Below are positions 21,558 through 32,173 of a DNA stretch of 64,000 nucleotides, piece after piece. Within the stretch, counting starts at the first letter, position 1. Each line of letters opens with the position of its first letter. The stretch is from NCBI RefSeq assembly GCF_947241705.1, contig NC_079259.1, forward strand, positions 1,116,001-1,180,000, read 5' to 3'. The notes below the pieces were generated by a model that made no database searches, was not told the origin of the DNA, and saw only the letters and a program-made list of their open reading frames with translations. The stretch is from Saccharomyces mikatae IFO 1815. Its lineage: Eukaryota > Ascomycota > Saccharomycetes > Saccharomycetales > Saccharomycetaceae. The translations under genes and the position numbers were made by a program.

Positions 21558-23348
21558 TTAAAACAGTATCAGTATCAAACACGTCGATAGTAGTAACAAC
21601 GATGCTGCACGGGTTACAAACCCAGCTGGACTATCATGTAGTGTATATGGATTGCTCAAGCGGATGCCCGCTCCTGATGCACTGCTAGTTCTATTACTCG
21701 TATTTGACAACTCTTCTGAGGCTGACACAGAAAAACTGTCAAATTGACTACTAGATGTTCTAGGACTCGTAGTTGTTCTTGAAGTGTCATAAAATGACCG
21801 ACCTGCACCTGTAATCACACCGTTTGAGTATGCTGCTGTTAATTGGCCAGGAACAGTGAGCATATAACCCGACCTATGGGATGGATAGAGCGTCAAGTTT
21901 CTTGTACTGCTACTATTCATCATTCTTGCGTAAGGGATATATCCGGATTTAATCTTCTTGATAACAGTGGATGCATTAGTTTCATTTGCATCATCATTAA
22001 CTGCATCATCTTCAATCTTCTTTGCCTGCGCAATCGCTATAGTGTTATCCTCTAAGTCCATTGCCATATATATGTTTTTCATAAACGCTTCTCCTAGTAT
22101 GTTTAATCCCGTATTGGTATTAGCATATAGCGTCAGAAAACAAGCTTCTTGGCCCGAACTGAAAAACATCGAAGAGTTGGTGGATGTGTCGTAAGTAGAC
22201 GATAATAAATCACGCAACGGAATTTCAATTACCAATTCTCGGAGTGTAAAACCAAGGGAGACACCCATATTGGCCATAGAACATTGGACTAGCCACCTGT
22301 CTAGGGATTCCACATAAGTAGCCGCAATTTGAACGGCGATCTGAATGATTGTATTAGTTGGCAGATAACTAACAGAAGAAGTGGAATCTAGTAAAGCTGG
22401 GCTTAAAAAGTCCTTCGAAGTCATGTTCAAGCTTTGTCCACTATTCGACACAATATAAATCGGACCTAATGGCACGATTGGATATCCAGTACTCACCGCA
22501 CTACTCACTGGATCGACATACGGAATTAGGTCAAATTTTCCCAGCGTACCAGTAAACAGTGAAGGATCAACTCCCCCAAGAAGCAGCTTTCCACAATTGT
22601 ATATTGGATCTCTATGCGTCTGGTATGTGGAAGTGTCCCCAGCCAACCACAATGAATATGACGGACTTTCAATGAGGTTTACATCTTTCAATAAAGATAA
22701 GAAGTAAGATTGTTCTGTATAATGGGAACTGTCAGCTGCAGAGCCAGGATTTGTGATCTTACCGCTCAACCCTAACAAACCTGATGTCTTAAAATTTGAG
22801 GATTCTACACTAAAAAATGAAACGTTAGAAATTGATAGACTTCCTGAGTTGAATTGTACATTACCTCGAGTCTTCAGTAATTCTGTTACCAAGGTACCGG
22901 AAGAATTTTCTGATGAGATATCCGTAAAGTTCATGTCGTCTGTTATCAAAGTACAGTTAACGGCTCTACCGTCAACGAAAGAAAATTCATATATTTGCCC
23001 AGGAGAAACAGGAACTGATGATGTAGATTCGTTTGCGAAGTAACTAGGATGGCTATTACATACATCTGAGAACTTACTGCGGCTATCATTCGTTCCAGAC
23101 GCTACATTTAGGTATGGTTGAACGATATCTACTTCAAGTCGCTGAAGTTGACCAGGTGTGCCGAACGTACTATTCACATAATAGTTTCCGTTAACATCTT
23201 TACCCACTGTTAGCACAGGAAACGGGTCCTCTTTCGAAAAAGAAGTTTTGGAATTTGCTGTAGTTGTTGTCTTAGCAGTGCTAGCCGTTGCGGATACAAG
23301 CTGAAACGTTGATATGAGCCACAGACACCACAAACTTAGGCATGACAT
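21558..23348 (-). CDS. YPS7: Yps7, GPI-anchored yapsin-like protein
   Basis: A 596-residue member of the yapsin (A1 aspartic protease) family. The start MSCLSLWCLWLISTF is a signal peptide ending near VSATAS. The frame is open 22 codons further upstream, but only to a TTG, so this ATG is preferred and gives the S. cerevisiae length. Many Asn-X-Ser/Thr sites and a Ser/Thr-rich tail precede a hydrophobic C-terminus (ASLLLLSTCLILILF), as for GPI attachment to membrane or wall. Both active-site motifs are non-canonical. The first Asp (about residue 74) reads DIVQ rather than DTGS, and the second (about 321) reads DSTS. Proteolysis is therefore doubtful; a structural wall role is an inference. Confidence 0.93.
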   Translation of the reverse strand: MSCLSLWCLWLISTFQLVSATASTAKTTTTANSKTSFSKEDPFPVLTVGKDVNGNYYVNSTFGTPGQLQRLEVDIVQPYLNVASGTNDSRSKFSDVCNSHPSYFANESTSSVPVSPGQIYEFSFVDGRAVNCTLITDDMNFTDISSENSSGTLVTELLKTRGNVQFNSGSLSISNVSFFSVESSNFKTSGLLGLSGKITNPGSAADSSHYTEQSYFLSLLKDVNLIESPSYSLWLAGDTSTYQTHRDPIYNCGKLLLGGVDPSLFTGTLGKFDLIPYVDPVSSAVSTGYPIVPLGPIYIVSNSGQSLNMTSKDFLSPALLDSTSSVSYLPTNTIIQIAVQIAATYVESLDRWLVQCSMANMGVSLGFTLRELVIEIPLRDLLSSTYDTSTNSSMFFSSGQEACFLTLYANTNTGLNILGEAFMKNIYMAMDLEDNTIAIAQAKKIEDDAVNDDANETNASTVIKKIKSGYIPYARMMNSSSTRNLTLYPSHRSGYMLTVPGQLTAAYSNGVITGAGRSFYDTSRTTTSPRTSSSQFDSFSVSASEELSNTSNRTSSASGAGIRLSNPYTLHDSPAGFVTRAASLLLLSTCLILILF

Positions 23349-23795
23349 AGCAAAAAAAAACACGGCAAATGAAGCAAACAAGCTGCCACCAGATTTTGAA
23401 AGATCTTCCTCCAAGTGCTCTATTTCCTAGAATATTTGGCTCAACGCAAATTGTATATACTTTATCTTATAATAACGTAACTCACAGTTAAATGCACATT
23501 TGTTCTAGGATGATGAGCCGCGGCGTTCAAAATCTCGTGTTTCTTCGTTCCGGGTGATGACATTCGTCATAGGATTGGCACGACCGAAAGTTATGATACG
23601 TAGAAGGCATGTCGGCTCATAGCTGTGGCAGAGCAGAGGTCTATAGGGTATATTAACGTTTGGTTGACTGCTTTTTGATGGTACGTTCATGATACAAGCA
23701 GTAGGATCAATAATAATCAGTTTTTTTGAGGTAAGTCGTTTATCATAGTCACACCAGTGGCGGTGATGATGGCAAAAAATTAATTGAACGGCATA
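23349..23795. other. YPS7 upstream region before LTR cluster
   Basis: About 450 bp immediately upstream of YPS7. No motif array stands out; a small frame at 23505-23690 is not credible as a gene. The left edge of a degenerate delta LTR marks the boundary. Confidence 0.45.
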
Positions 23796-24151
23796 TGCGA
23801 GATGTTGGTATTATAAGATAATTGTCTGAATAACGTTGTTGAAAAGGCAATATTTTTTAGGTATATAGAATGCATTAGAAGTTTTCCCCGAGCATATAGG
23901 GATCCACAAAAAGGAATTAATAATTCCACATAACACTACGACTATTCCCTATGTTTATACGTTGGCCTTCATCATGCTATTAAATTTTAGTCCTTGTGTC
24001 CCAGCTTCCACGGATTTCGATGACTATCTCTCACAATCTGTGTTATTTTCCAATATCTTTAATGATAATGCACTAATATCTTTAATGATAATGCACTAAT
24101 ATCACGAGTACTAGTCAATAGAGGATAACCTACTCTTGTACCTACATAACA
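23796..24151 (-). mobile_element. Degenerate delta LTR, minus strand
   Basis: Weak but continuous similarity to the delta LTR on the minus strand: GATAATTG and GGCAATATT near the left, GGTATATAGAAT, TTTCAGCTTCCAC-like text near 24000 (CCCAGCTTCCACGGATTTCGATGACT), and ACTAGTCAATAGA near the right end. It is far more diverged than the delta at 24488-24820, so it is an old solo LTR. Exact ends are approximate (about 10 bp either way). Confidence 0.75.
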
Positions 24152-24203
24152 TTAATTTCACAGTGTGTGTTGTAGATTGTCCCTTATCTTTCATTATTAT
24201 CTC

Positions 24204-24487
24204 TGTTGGAATAAGTGATTACTACTATACATTTATCCGTATAAATTGGAGTAGTTGGTGACGAACATTCTTTAACATGATACTAATAATAATGGGTAAA
24301 TGAATACAAACATTCTTATGATGATACCAATTAAATTGGAATTTTAGGCAACTTCTAATAATAGAATCCACTGCAGTAGTAAGATAAAGATATATTAATT
24401 GACGAGAACTTAGTATATAAGAGGATGAGTTATCACCAAAATCTTTTCATCAATGTTCCGAATTATGGCTGAACCATTGGGATTACC
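24204..24487 (+). mobile_element. Partial LTR, probably tau (Ty4 family)
   Basis: The element starts TGTTGGAATAAGTGATTACT, with a TATA-like TATATAAGAGGATG near 24415. It is not delta, sigma or omega as I know them, and its inverted relative lies at 24821-25019, so by elimination I assign tau (Ty4). Its right end is cut by the minus-strand delta that starts at 24488. It is a fossil with no coding region. Confidence 0.7.
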
Positions 24488-24820
24488 TAAGAAATGGGTG
24501 AATTTTGAGATAATTGTTGGGATTCCATTGTTGATAAAGGCAATATTATTTGGTATATAGAATATACTAGAAGTTCTCCTCGAGGATATAGGAATCCCAT
24601 AAATGGAACTCGTAATTCTACATAATTCTGTATATGCTTTTATTGTTATTTTATATGCTGTCAGTCATTATCCTATTACAATATCAATCCTTGCATTTCA
24701 GCTTCCACTAACTTCGATGACAGCTTCTTATAACTTATGTCATCTTCTAACACCGTATATGATAATGTACTAGTAGTATGACTACTAGTTGATAGACGAT
24801 AGTTGATTTTCATTCCAACA
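24488..24820 (-). mobile_element. Solo delta LTR (Ty1/Ty2 family), minus strand
   Basis: A 333-bp delta LTR read on the minus strand, from TAAGAAATGGGTGAATTTTG (the usual delta 3' end) to TTCCAACA. It is well preserved and close to the delta at 902-1233. It lies between two oppositely oriented tau-like pieces. No matching 5-bp duplication flanks it, which suggests recombination after insertion. Confidence 0.92.
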
Positions 24821-25019
24821 GCATAGATGATAAGATCTTAGTCATGGCTTATCTTCTTATATAATAAGTTCTGACGAATTATTAGATCTTTATCTCATAA
24901 CTGCGGTAAATTCTATTATTAGAATTTTCCTACTGCAATTTATACGAAGAACGTATAGTTGCAATCACTTATTCCAATTTATACGAATAAATGTATAATA
25001 GTAATCACTTATTCCAACA
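24821..25019 (-). mobile_element. Partial LTR, probably tau (Ty4 family), minus strand
   Basis: Read on the minus strand, this begins TGTTGGAATAAGTGATTACT, identical at the start to the piece at 24204. It continues with a shared TTCTAATAATAGAAT block and an AGATAAAGAT block. It is therefore an inverted copy of the same LTR family, truncated where it meets the delta. Its outer end is 180 bp upstream of the tRNA-Met gene, a typical Ty insertion zone. Confidence 0.7.
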
Positions 25020-25198
25020 GAATACTACTATTTATATATGTTGATTATTATTAATGCTTTGAGTCGCGTGTCTAAGTTCGTTTCAGGTGTAAGTAGCAAT
25101 TACCATTTTGAGTAGTTGCTAATGTTTCATTTACAACATAGTCGTCACTGCTAACTTTTGCTATACCGTTTCAACCACGTCGGTCTTTGCAAAAATCG

Positions 25199-25271
25199 GC
25201 TTCAGTAGCTCAGTAGGAAGAGCGTCAGTCTCATAATCTGAAGGTCGAGAGTTCGAACCTCCCCTGGAGCA
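25199..25271 (+). tRNA. tM(CAU): tRNA-Met, elongator (anticodon CAU)
   Basis: A 73-base tRNA gene. The acceptor strands GCTTCAG and CTGGAGC pair with one G-T, and the discriminator is A. The D-arm is TAGCTCAGTAGGAAGAGC (A-box), the anticodon loop is CTCATAATC with CAT, and the T-loop is GTTCGAACC (B-box). No intron is present. A T-rich tract at 25303-25310 downstream can serve as Pol III terminator. The sequence matches the yeast elongator, not the initiator, which starts AGCGCCG. LTRs cluster just upstream, as is common at Pol III genes. Confidence 0.97.
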
Positions 25272-25555
25272 AATTTTGAACTTGTCAAAACAAGGTTTTA
25301 TTTTTTTTACTCCGAGGTTATAACGATGGCCATGCCACACAGGCCTCATGTAATGAGGTGCTAAAAGCGATGGAATTGCAAGAAACTATAGATCATAAAA
25401 GGGATCGTGAGGACAAAGCCCTGCAGATTTTGTACTCTAGAATTGTTTATAACCGAATGCATGTTCATGAAATTACGGACATATTTACAAATTTTACTTA
25501 TGAACTTATTGTTATCATTATTGAATATTTAATATCTTTAGTGCCCATGTTGATA

Positions 25556-27613
25556 TTAACTGAGACACTTCAAGGTTTCCTTTATGGTACTTGTACATCT
25601 ATTAACATCATCATCATTAAAACTAGGTTCACTGCCTTCTTCAAACATCGCTTCATCAGTAAACAAGGTGCTATCAGCTGGTTCCTCAATGCTGTTGTTA
25701 TCATCAACTAATTGTGTTAATAATCTTTGGTCAAATTTTTTTGGAAATGGCCAGCCTCGGTCTTTGATTATCTGGATCAAAGCCATATGCCTTATCTCAA
25801 AGCCTCCATATAGTATTTTATCATACCAGGAGCGTGCTCCTTTTTCATCTCTTATTTTGACACAATGCATCACCATTGCAGAACAAAACTTGAACGTTAA
25901 AGGCACCCCGTTTTTATGCATTATCTGTAACAATTCTGATATTTCAGCTTGCGTTAACGCATAATTTTTATAGGCGACTATGGAAAAGGGGCATATCGTG
26001 GTCGTTAGGATCACATTTTTGGCGAAATGTTGAGAATAAAAGTTCAGAAGAATATCATAGGCTAGTTTTGGTTCACGTGCTTGAAATCTAATATAGTTTA
26101 AGAAAACGTTCAGGATCCCGGTATCATTTCTCCAGTATCTATATTTACTAGCTTCTTTGGAAAGAAAACTTCTGTACTTGTAATATAAATCAAGAAGACA
26201 ATCTTTCAATTGGCCTCTTCCAAGTGAAACAGACGCAGAAGACAATAGACTTCTATAAAGCTCCGTTAGAATCGGAACAGTTACTGCTGAACCTATTCGC
26301 ATTGATTTTGGCAGAACACTACTGCTGGTTTTTAACTCTTTGGTTAAATCGGATGCTGTTAAAGTCGTTGACTTTGAATGGTAAAGCCATCCCCAAATTC
26401 CCAGTTCGTTTAAAATAATAGCAGACGGTTTTGAGCTGTACGATGAAAGAACGTATTTACACACCAATTTAGGGTCCCGAAAGGCTTGGAAAGATGCAAT
26501 CAGCTCACCCATTAAAAATTCTTTAAACAATTTATGCTTCATCAATGAACTACTCTGCAAGCAGGATATTACATCAAAAAGTTCTTCCTGCCTATTAGAG
26601 ACACGCAGCAAGTTTAGATAATGATGTATAGGAAAGTTTAAAATGTGCTCCCTTCCATCAATGTGATTAATTAATCCTGAACTGATAATAAATTTCAATT
26701 CCTCTTGGAAGGTCTTCATAAATAATACAACATTTCCACTTTTCAGAAGATAATAGAGTAAAGCATTGTTGAACTTGACATAACGCAGGCTTTTTTGCTT
26801 TTTCCTATCCTTGCCGGAATAACTGTGCTGTTCCAACTTTTGCAATAGGGCCTGAATATATGATTCAATAAATCTGAAATTTTTTACCTTTGCGAGCCCC
26901 TTTACCAAAACGACTAAGCTGTCAAATGTATGTAATTTTAGTACCTTCTCCATTATAGGCTTTATATTTGTCTCATCATGCAAAAAAACTTGGAATGTGG
27001 CCAACTGTCTCTCCATCTCAGTACCCTTCATCAATCTATTGGTAAATTTCGTACAGTATCTCGAAGTGGAGAGAAGAACATCACTTTTCAAGAGAAAGAA
27101 ATAATGATTGAAAGATTCCGTCTTTGGAACATGATTCCAAAACCACTCGTGGACCTCATCTGGTATATAAAATCCAATTTTTCTTGCGACCTCTGGGTAT
27201 GACTTGTGTTGATGTGATATCACATCATATAAAAGCTTCTGCTTTTCGCATTTGGAGCAATCCTTAAGATTCAAAACATCTCGTAAAGCCTTGAAAAAAG
27301 ATGCGTATTCTGTTAATCCAAAAGTATCACTTGATACAGTTCTTAATTGTCGGAGCTCGTATAAACGCTTTTGAACAATTTTTGTAGATCCGCCTTTGTT
27401 AGAGCATGGAATTAATCGTTCAAAATTGTCAAAGTGCACAGGTTTTAAACAATTCTGTTCATCCCTCAATACACAGTTCTTTGTAGATAAGAAACGAAAA
27501 CTGGTAATAGATAGTGCCTGGTATGTGTTTGTGCTGCCCACAAGTTTATATAGCGGTAGAGTGGCCAAATGAGCCAAAGACCCTAAGTGAACCCGGCATA
27601 TACATTTTACCAT
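25556..27613 (-). CDS. ATP22: Atp22, mitochondrial translation activator for ATP6
   Basis: A 685-residue mitochondrial protein needed for translation of the mitochondrial ATP6 mRNA, and so for the F1Fo ATP synthase. The N-terminus MVKCICRVHLGSLAHLATL is basic and amphipathic, consistent with import. The body is a helical-repeat protein without a catalytic motif. Conserved stretches include TEMERQLATFQVFLHDETNI, HTFDSLVVLVKGL, LNFPIHHYLNLLR, YRYWRNDTGILNVFLNYIRF and WPFPKKFD. It is quickly evolving yet co-linear with the S. cerevisiae protein of 684 residues. The upstream region is shared with SBE2 and contains an exact Abf1 consensus. Confidence 0.94.
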   Translation of the reverse strand: MVKCICRVHLGSLAHLATLPLYKLVGSTNTYQALSITSFRFLSTKNCVLRDEQNCLKPVHFDNFERLIPCSNKGGSTKIVQKRLYELRQLRTVSSDTFGLTEYASFFKALRDVLNLKDCSKCEKQKLLYDVISHQHKSYPEVARKIGFYIPDEVHEWFWNHVPKTESFNHYFFLLKSDVLLSTSRYCTKFTNRLMKGTEMERQLATFQVFLHDETNIKPIMEKVLKLHTFDSLVVLVKGLAKVKNFRFIESYIQALLQKLEQHSYSGKDRKKQKSLRYVKFNNALLYYLLKSGNVVLFMKTFQEELKFIISSGLINHIDGREHILNFPIHHYLNLLRVSNRQEELFDVISCLQSSSLMKHKLFKEFLMGELIASFQAFRDPKLVCKYVLSSYSSKPSAIILNELGIWGWLYHSKSTTLTASDLTKELKTSSSVLPKSMRIGSAVTVPILTELYRSLLSSASVSLGRGQLKDCLLDLYYKYRSFLSKEASKYRYWRNDTGILNVFLNYIRFQAREPKLAYDILLNFYSQHFAKNVILTTTICPFSIVAYKNYALTQAEISELLQIMHKNGVPLTFKFCSAMVMHCVKIRDEKGARSWYDKILYGGFEIRHMALIQIIKDRGWPFPKKFDQRLLTQLVDDNNSIEEPADSTLFTDEAMFEEGSEPSFNDDDVNRCTSTIKETLKCLS

Positions 27614-28071
27614 GCCAAAAGAACATCAAAATGGAATCCTGGCAGAGTTCAGAGAAATCATTATCATAGCTTCAATTAGCTCTCGCACAGCATAGCATCT
27701 TAAGTAATTCCTTTTTCTTAATCCACAAAGATCACTATATACGCGATGTTTTTTTTCAGATCTGATCAAAGAAAGCAAGAGATGTAACATCAATCCTGCT
27801 ATAATTAGAATATGTGTGTTGATTATTATATTATATTCATGAAAGATATCGATCATTTGGCTGTATCATACTATCCGCTACACTTTTAGCCCTCTCTTTC
27901 ATTATTCTGGAATATAAAGCCGTTTTAACAAGATTAAGTTTTTTTGGTGCTTTCATTTATACATTCGTTACAAGCATTGCGTTTTTGACCTTACTGTGAA
28001 ACTTCCACTTTTGCTTCATCATTTCATTTTAGATCGTGTCCTCTTTCTGATATAACCATTTTTTTTTTTGT
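27614..28071. promoter_or_regulatory. Divergent ATP22/SBE2 promoter with Abf1 site
   Basis: This 458-bp divergent region has the exact Abf1 consensus RTCRYNNNNNACG as ATCACTATATACG at 27731-27743, 118 bp from the ATP22 start. Abf1 commonly drives genes for mitochondrial function. A poly-T tract lies just before the SBE2 start (about 28060-28069). Confidence 0.55.
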
Positions 28072-30669
28072 ATGCCAGTACGTCGCTTGATTAACATAGT
28101 TCCTAACTCTTCGAAGCTAGACCCTTTAAAAGAGGAGGACTCAACACATCTGAAACAAAGTCAAATTAAAACATCCTCGAAAAAAGGTCTGGCGGTTTCA
28201 GAAAATTTTGGACACAAAAGCGACAGCAACCTTCCATTATCGAAATCCCGATCGAGTAGTAGTACGGCTAGTAGCATCGTAAGTTCAAATGGGAAGAGTA
28301 TCGGCACAAGGCGTCCTAGCGCTAACCTAGGCTTTGATATAGGCAATCAAGATGCTTTGAAAAATGTGTTGGGTTATCATAATACATGCATGCCTACAAC
28401 GAAGTACATTAGACCAATATCAGATGACTCAATAGGTACATCTAGCACAGAAATATTCTCCTCATCGCATTCGAACACAACATCTGATTCATTATGCACA
28501 TCAGATGTTAGTTCAGAGGAGGGCGAAATAAGAAGCAGTAAGTTGAAGGACAATTCCTTCGTCAAAAGTGTAAAGGAAGCTGAAAGTAACAGCAATATCA
28601 CACCTTCGAAGAAAAGCCGACCAGAATCAATACTGCAGAAAACACGAACAGCAGGTAGCGCTGATAAGACAATTTGCTCAATGAGCACAATAACTACATG
28701 CATTCCATCTCGTCAAAACTCACTAACAACCCCTAAACTTTCCAGGGTGGTAGGGGTGCCTGGATCGAATAATACAACTAATAGTATAACCGCATCACAA
28801 TTCTCTTTCATAAGCGAAAATGATTCACCCCTTAAAGAGCATGGTGTAAGCACTGCAGCTCTCCATGAACCGAAACTCATGCCGATCACAAAAACACCAT
28901 ATGCGCATTCTAATAGCACTTCTGCAATATTACCATACAAGACAGCTCAGCTTACTCCTTCTCAACGTTATCGCTTGCGAAAAGAGCACAATGATCAGAC
29001 TTTGCGTAAAGCCATAAAAAAGAGGGAAAAGTTCTATGAAGAACAAGATGCCAACTTAGAACTTCAAGAGGGCGATGTTGATGATTCATTAATTTGGAAC
29101 ATTCCAATGGCTTCTTTATCGACCAGCTCTTTCTTGACACTATCTAAAATTAATGAAAAGGGGAAGTGTCTGGATTTGACACGGGGAAATGAAGAAATAT
29201 TAGCCCAAGAAAACCAACAAAGGGACAATCAACACACACCGTCTCCACTTGGTGCAGATAGGATTCTCAATAAAGTTCATTGTACAAAAAAACAGACATT
29301 AAATTCAAGTAACAAGTTAGAAGGATCATGCCTAGACTACAAAGAGCTTCCACCAACATGCATTCCAGGAATATCTCCTGTTTCTGACTCACAGTATATT
29401 CAGGATACCATGAAAAGTCTTTCTCAGGTCTACATACATAGCTCTGAAAAAATATCTAAAAATATTCTTTCTGGTCGCTCTAGATCGGTACAGTGTTTAC
29501 CATTAGAATTCAAAGAAGCTAGTAACCAAGGGATGGAAGATCTAATGCTAGTCTCGAAAGATAAAGTTAAAGCCGTAAGCCATTTCCGTCCAAGTTGGCT
29601 GCCGCCCAAGGATTCCAAAGAGAGAAAACTACAAGAGAAGCAAATTTACAAGAATATTGACTTAGCATCGATGGAGGAATTACACAGAAACAAAGAACGC
29701 GATGAGAAATTCAAAAGAAACGAACAGAATAGAAACAAATTTCAACATTTACTAGACCGAGGCATTAGTCGCAATTCATCGCTAAACGAATTAAAGAAAG
29801 TGATATGGGAAACACCTTTGACATCGACAGTACGGCTTCAAATATATAGCCAACTTTTGCAAAGTGAAAGTTGCCTAATAACAGGATATTTTATAGAATC
29901 ATTTGAGGAAATAATGCAGCTACTGAACAAAATGGACTTTCCGAAAGATAAAGAATTTGAAATAAGAAAACTAATTAAACATGACATACAAGAGAAAATA
30001 TTCTATAAAGAAGGAACGAATAAGCAAATAATATCCGACTTGATGCTATTACTACAACTAAAATCTATATCCCAACAAGGTTTAGTTACTGGTGATGAGA
30101 TGTTATTCTATCATTTTCTAACTGACCAATCGTTTGGAACTTTGAAGGAAAGTTGGGAAATGGTCAATTTAATACAGATGACATGCTTCAGTGAAATTTG
30201 CAAAGAAAAATATGATTCCAGAATATTAAATCCTAGAGGAATTGCTGCCCACCTCTTACGAAAAGATGAGTTCAAGAGCGAGTTCAATGGAAGTTGCTTG
30301 AATAGCAATACATGGTGGAACATATTGCAAAGAATGGATCATAAACTTTTTATGTGGGTGATGGATGTAATTATCATCCACAATGGTCAAAATTTTGCAA
30401 GCCATCCCATAAAACTTGAAACCTTTAAAGACAAAACATGGGAATACTATAGATCTAAGAAAGTCATTATAAATTACAAGATTTTAGTTTCATTAACTGT
30501 TAACGTATTGATAAATTACCATTTTGGATATGATAACCTGAAAAACTTATCAGACTTGAGTGATAAGAAATTTTGTATTCCGCTCTATACAGAGAACAGT
30601 ATTGAAGAGGAAAACCTCAACAATATTTTCACAAAATGGTGGTTACATTATTACCGGAAATTACGTTAG
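28072..30669 (+). CDS. SBE2: Sbe2, bud-growth and cell-wall trafficking protein
   Basis: An 865-residue fungal protein. S. cerevisiae Sbe2 and its paralogue Sbe22 act redundantly in moving cell-wall components from the Golgi to the bud surface. The N-terminal 330 residues are Ser/Thr/Asn-rich and probably disordered. The conserved C-terminal half begins around residue 480 ([40 protein letters not shown]) and is helical to the end ([15 protein letters not shown]). A short coiled region lies at residues 290-320 ([20 protein letters not shown]). No enzyme motif or membrane segment is seen. The ATG gives [15 protein letters not shown], as in S. cerevisiae. Confidence 0.94.
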   Translation: MPVRRLINIVPNSSKLDPLKEEDSTHLKQSQIKTSSKKGLAVSENFGHKSDSNLPLSKSRSSSSTASSIVSSNGKSIGTRRPSANLGFDIGNQDALKNVLGYHNTCMPTTKYIRPISDDSIGTSSTEIFSSSHSNTTSDSLCTSDVSSEEGEIRSSKLKDNSFVKSVKEAESNSNITPSKKSRPESILQKTRTAGSADKTICSMSTITTCIPSRQNSLTTPKLSRVVGVPGSNNTTNSITASQFSFISENDSPLKEHGVSTAALHEPKLMPITKTPYAHSNSTSAILPYKTAQLTPSQRYRLRKEHNDQTLRKAIKKREKFYEEQDANLELQEGDVDDSLIWNIPMASLSTSSFLTLSKINEKGKCLDLTRGNEEILAQENQQRDNQHTPSPLGADRILNKVHCTKKQTLNSSNKLEGSCLDYKELPPTCIPGISPVSDSQYIQDTMKSLSQVYIHSSEKISKNILSGRSRSVQCLPLEFKEASNQGMEDLMLVSKDKVKAVSHFRPSWLPPKDSKERKLQEKQIYKNIDLASMEELHRNKERDEKFKRNEQNRNKFQHLLDRGISRNSSLNELKKVIWETPLTSTVRLQIYSQLLQSESCLITGYFIESFEEIMQLLNKMDFPKDKEFEIRKLIKHDIQEKIFYKEGTNKQIISDLMLLLQLKSISQQGLVTGDEMLFYHFLTDQSFGTLKESWEMVNLIQMTCFSEICKEKYDSRILNPRGIAAHLLRKDEFKSEFNGSCLNSNTWWNILQRMDHKLFMWVMDVIIIHNGQNFASHPIKLETFKDKTWEYYRSKKVIINYKILVSLTVNVLINYHFGYDNLKNLSDLSDKKFCIPLYTENSIEEENLNNIFTKWWLHYYRKLR

Positions 30670-31204
30670 TGCATATTACACATTTCAAGGGTTTAACAAC
30701 CAGACTCTTTTCTCTTATCTTCATGTACGCTGTGAATGCACACAGATAGCAAGTATTATCAATCAGTTTAATATTATGTATTCAGTAAACAAGAAAATTA
30801 ATTAATGTCATTATTCAGTTTCTCCTCATCAATTTCTCTTTTTTTTTTTTCTCTCTTACTGACTTCTACGGCATATACTTACGTGCTGCAAATTTTTTGC
30901 TACAGATGAGATGGTTCGCGAGAAAGATCCCGCCCAGCAAGTTTATGGTGATAATGAGTACTAGTGTTATCTTAAAGTATTTTTTTAGTCATGTTACTTC
31001 GCTTGAGAAAAGATAAAAAGAAACAAATACCTAAATACACACACAGTCATCATTTGCGTTCTTCAAAATAATATTTGTTACTAACTGAACCAAAGAAAGT
31101 AGTCTGTTATTTTGTTTCCTAAATTCATAATTTATTAATACTAATCAATAAGGTTCGTTGATATCGGTGCTAAAAAGTGTGGAGTGTAAATAAAAACTCC
31201 TTTC
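30670..31204. promoter_or_regulatory. YPQ2 upstream region
   Basis: A 535-bp region between SBE2 and YPQ2. It holds a T-rich run at about 30838-30850 and TTAGTCAT near 30986, which fits a half Gcn4/Yap-type element. No gene or repeat is called. Confidence 0.4.
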
Positions 31205-32173
31205 ATGTCGTGTTCAAACAGCATATGGCCTGCTGTATCTAACTTGTGCGGGTCGTTGTCTTTCTTCACTTCTGTTATTTCACTGTTCCCCCAAATCATT
31301 GAAACTTATCGAGATAAATCTGTTGATGGGCTGTCGCCATATTTTTTGTTGGCATGGCTCTGTGGGGACATTACTTCGTTGATAGGGGCAAAGCTAACAG
31401 GACAGTTGTTATTTCAAATACTTCTCGCTGTTTATTTTTTGTTCAACGATTCGTTTGTATGTGGCCAATACTATTACTATGGTGTATTGTATGAAAATAA
31501 ACTAGCAACTATCGGTCATGAGCCCAAACCTCTCCTTCCTGAATTGGTTGAGAATGGAGAACTTTTAAGAGAAGAAGAAGAGATGATACAAGATGGTAGC
31601 AGTGCCGAAAGCCCTAGAAGTAATAGAAGGAGGTCTGCCATTACGGCAGCATTGGCCTTAGCTCATACTATAAGTAGGGCTAGCGCATACCCGCTGAATG
31701 TAGGCTCTGTCCAATTGCAGGTAGCGCCACCTGGAGATGGTTTCCCTAATTCTGGTAAGGCCGGCGAACTGGGCACAATTTTGTCGTGGATTGGTGCCTC
31801 TTTCTACGTGGGCGCACGTATCCCACAATTAATCAAGAACTACAATAGAAAGTCCACTGACGGCTTATCTCCCTTCCTTTTTGCTACAACATTACTCTGC
31901 AATATCACGTATAATGTGAGTATTTTCACAAGTTGTCACTTCTTAACCAGCCAGAATAAGAGGGAATTCATCATGAAAGAGCTGCCCTTTATCTTTGGAA
32001 GCGCTGGGACAATCGTATTCGATTTGGCATACTTCTATCAGTATTACATCCTTTACGCAACTGATATGCAATTACGGGAACTGGAAAGAGAGCTATACAA
32101 CCCTGAAGAAGACAGCGTGCAACACCGGGCGACCGAACACACATCCCTATTATCTGGTGAGACACAAACTTAG
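31205..32173 (+). CDS. YPQ2: Ypq2, vacuolar PQ-loop amino acid transporter
   Basis: A 322-residue PQ-loop membrane protein, related to lysosomal PQLC2, that exports cationic amino acids from the vacuole in the S. cerevisiae family. Seven hydrophobic segments are apparent. The two diagnostic PQ motifs are SLFPQIIETYRDKSVDGLSP (about residues 25-44) and ARIPQLIKNYNRKSTDGLSP (about 203-222). A hydrophilic loop between them (residues 100-160) has acidic and basic clusters. The C-tail carries a dileucine-like sorting signal, EHTSLLSGE, suited to the AP-3 route to the vacuole. Gene order before TRR1 matches YDR352W. Confidence 0.95.
   Translation: MSCSNSIWPAVSNLCGSLSFFTSVISLFPQIIETYRDKSVDGLSPYFLLAWLCGDITSLIGAKLTGQLLFQILLAVYFLFNDSFVCGQYYYYGVLYENKLATIGHEPKPLLPELVENGELLREEEEMIQDGSSAESPRSNRRRSAITAALALAHTISRASAYPLNVGSVQLQVAPPGDGFPNSGKAGELGTILSWIGASFYVGARIPQLIKNYNRKSTDGLSPFLFATTLLCNITYNVSIFTSCHFLTSQNKREFIMKELPFIFGSAGTIVFDLAYFYQYYILYATDMQLRELERELYNPEEDSVQHRATEHTSLLSGETQT

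Noticed and set aside
25199-25271. A-C mismatch in the T-stem of tRNA-Met as a sign of a broken gene
   Set aside because: All other helices, A-box, B-box and anticodon are intact, and I believe the yeast elongator tRNA-Met normally has this CCTCCCC strand.
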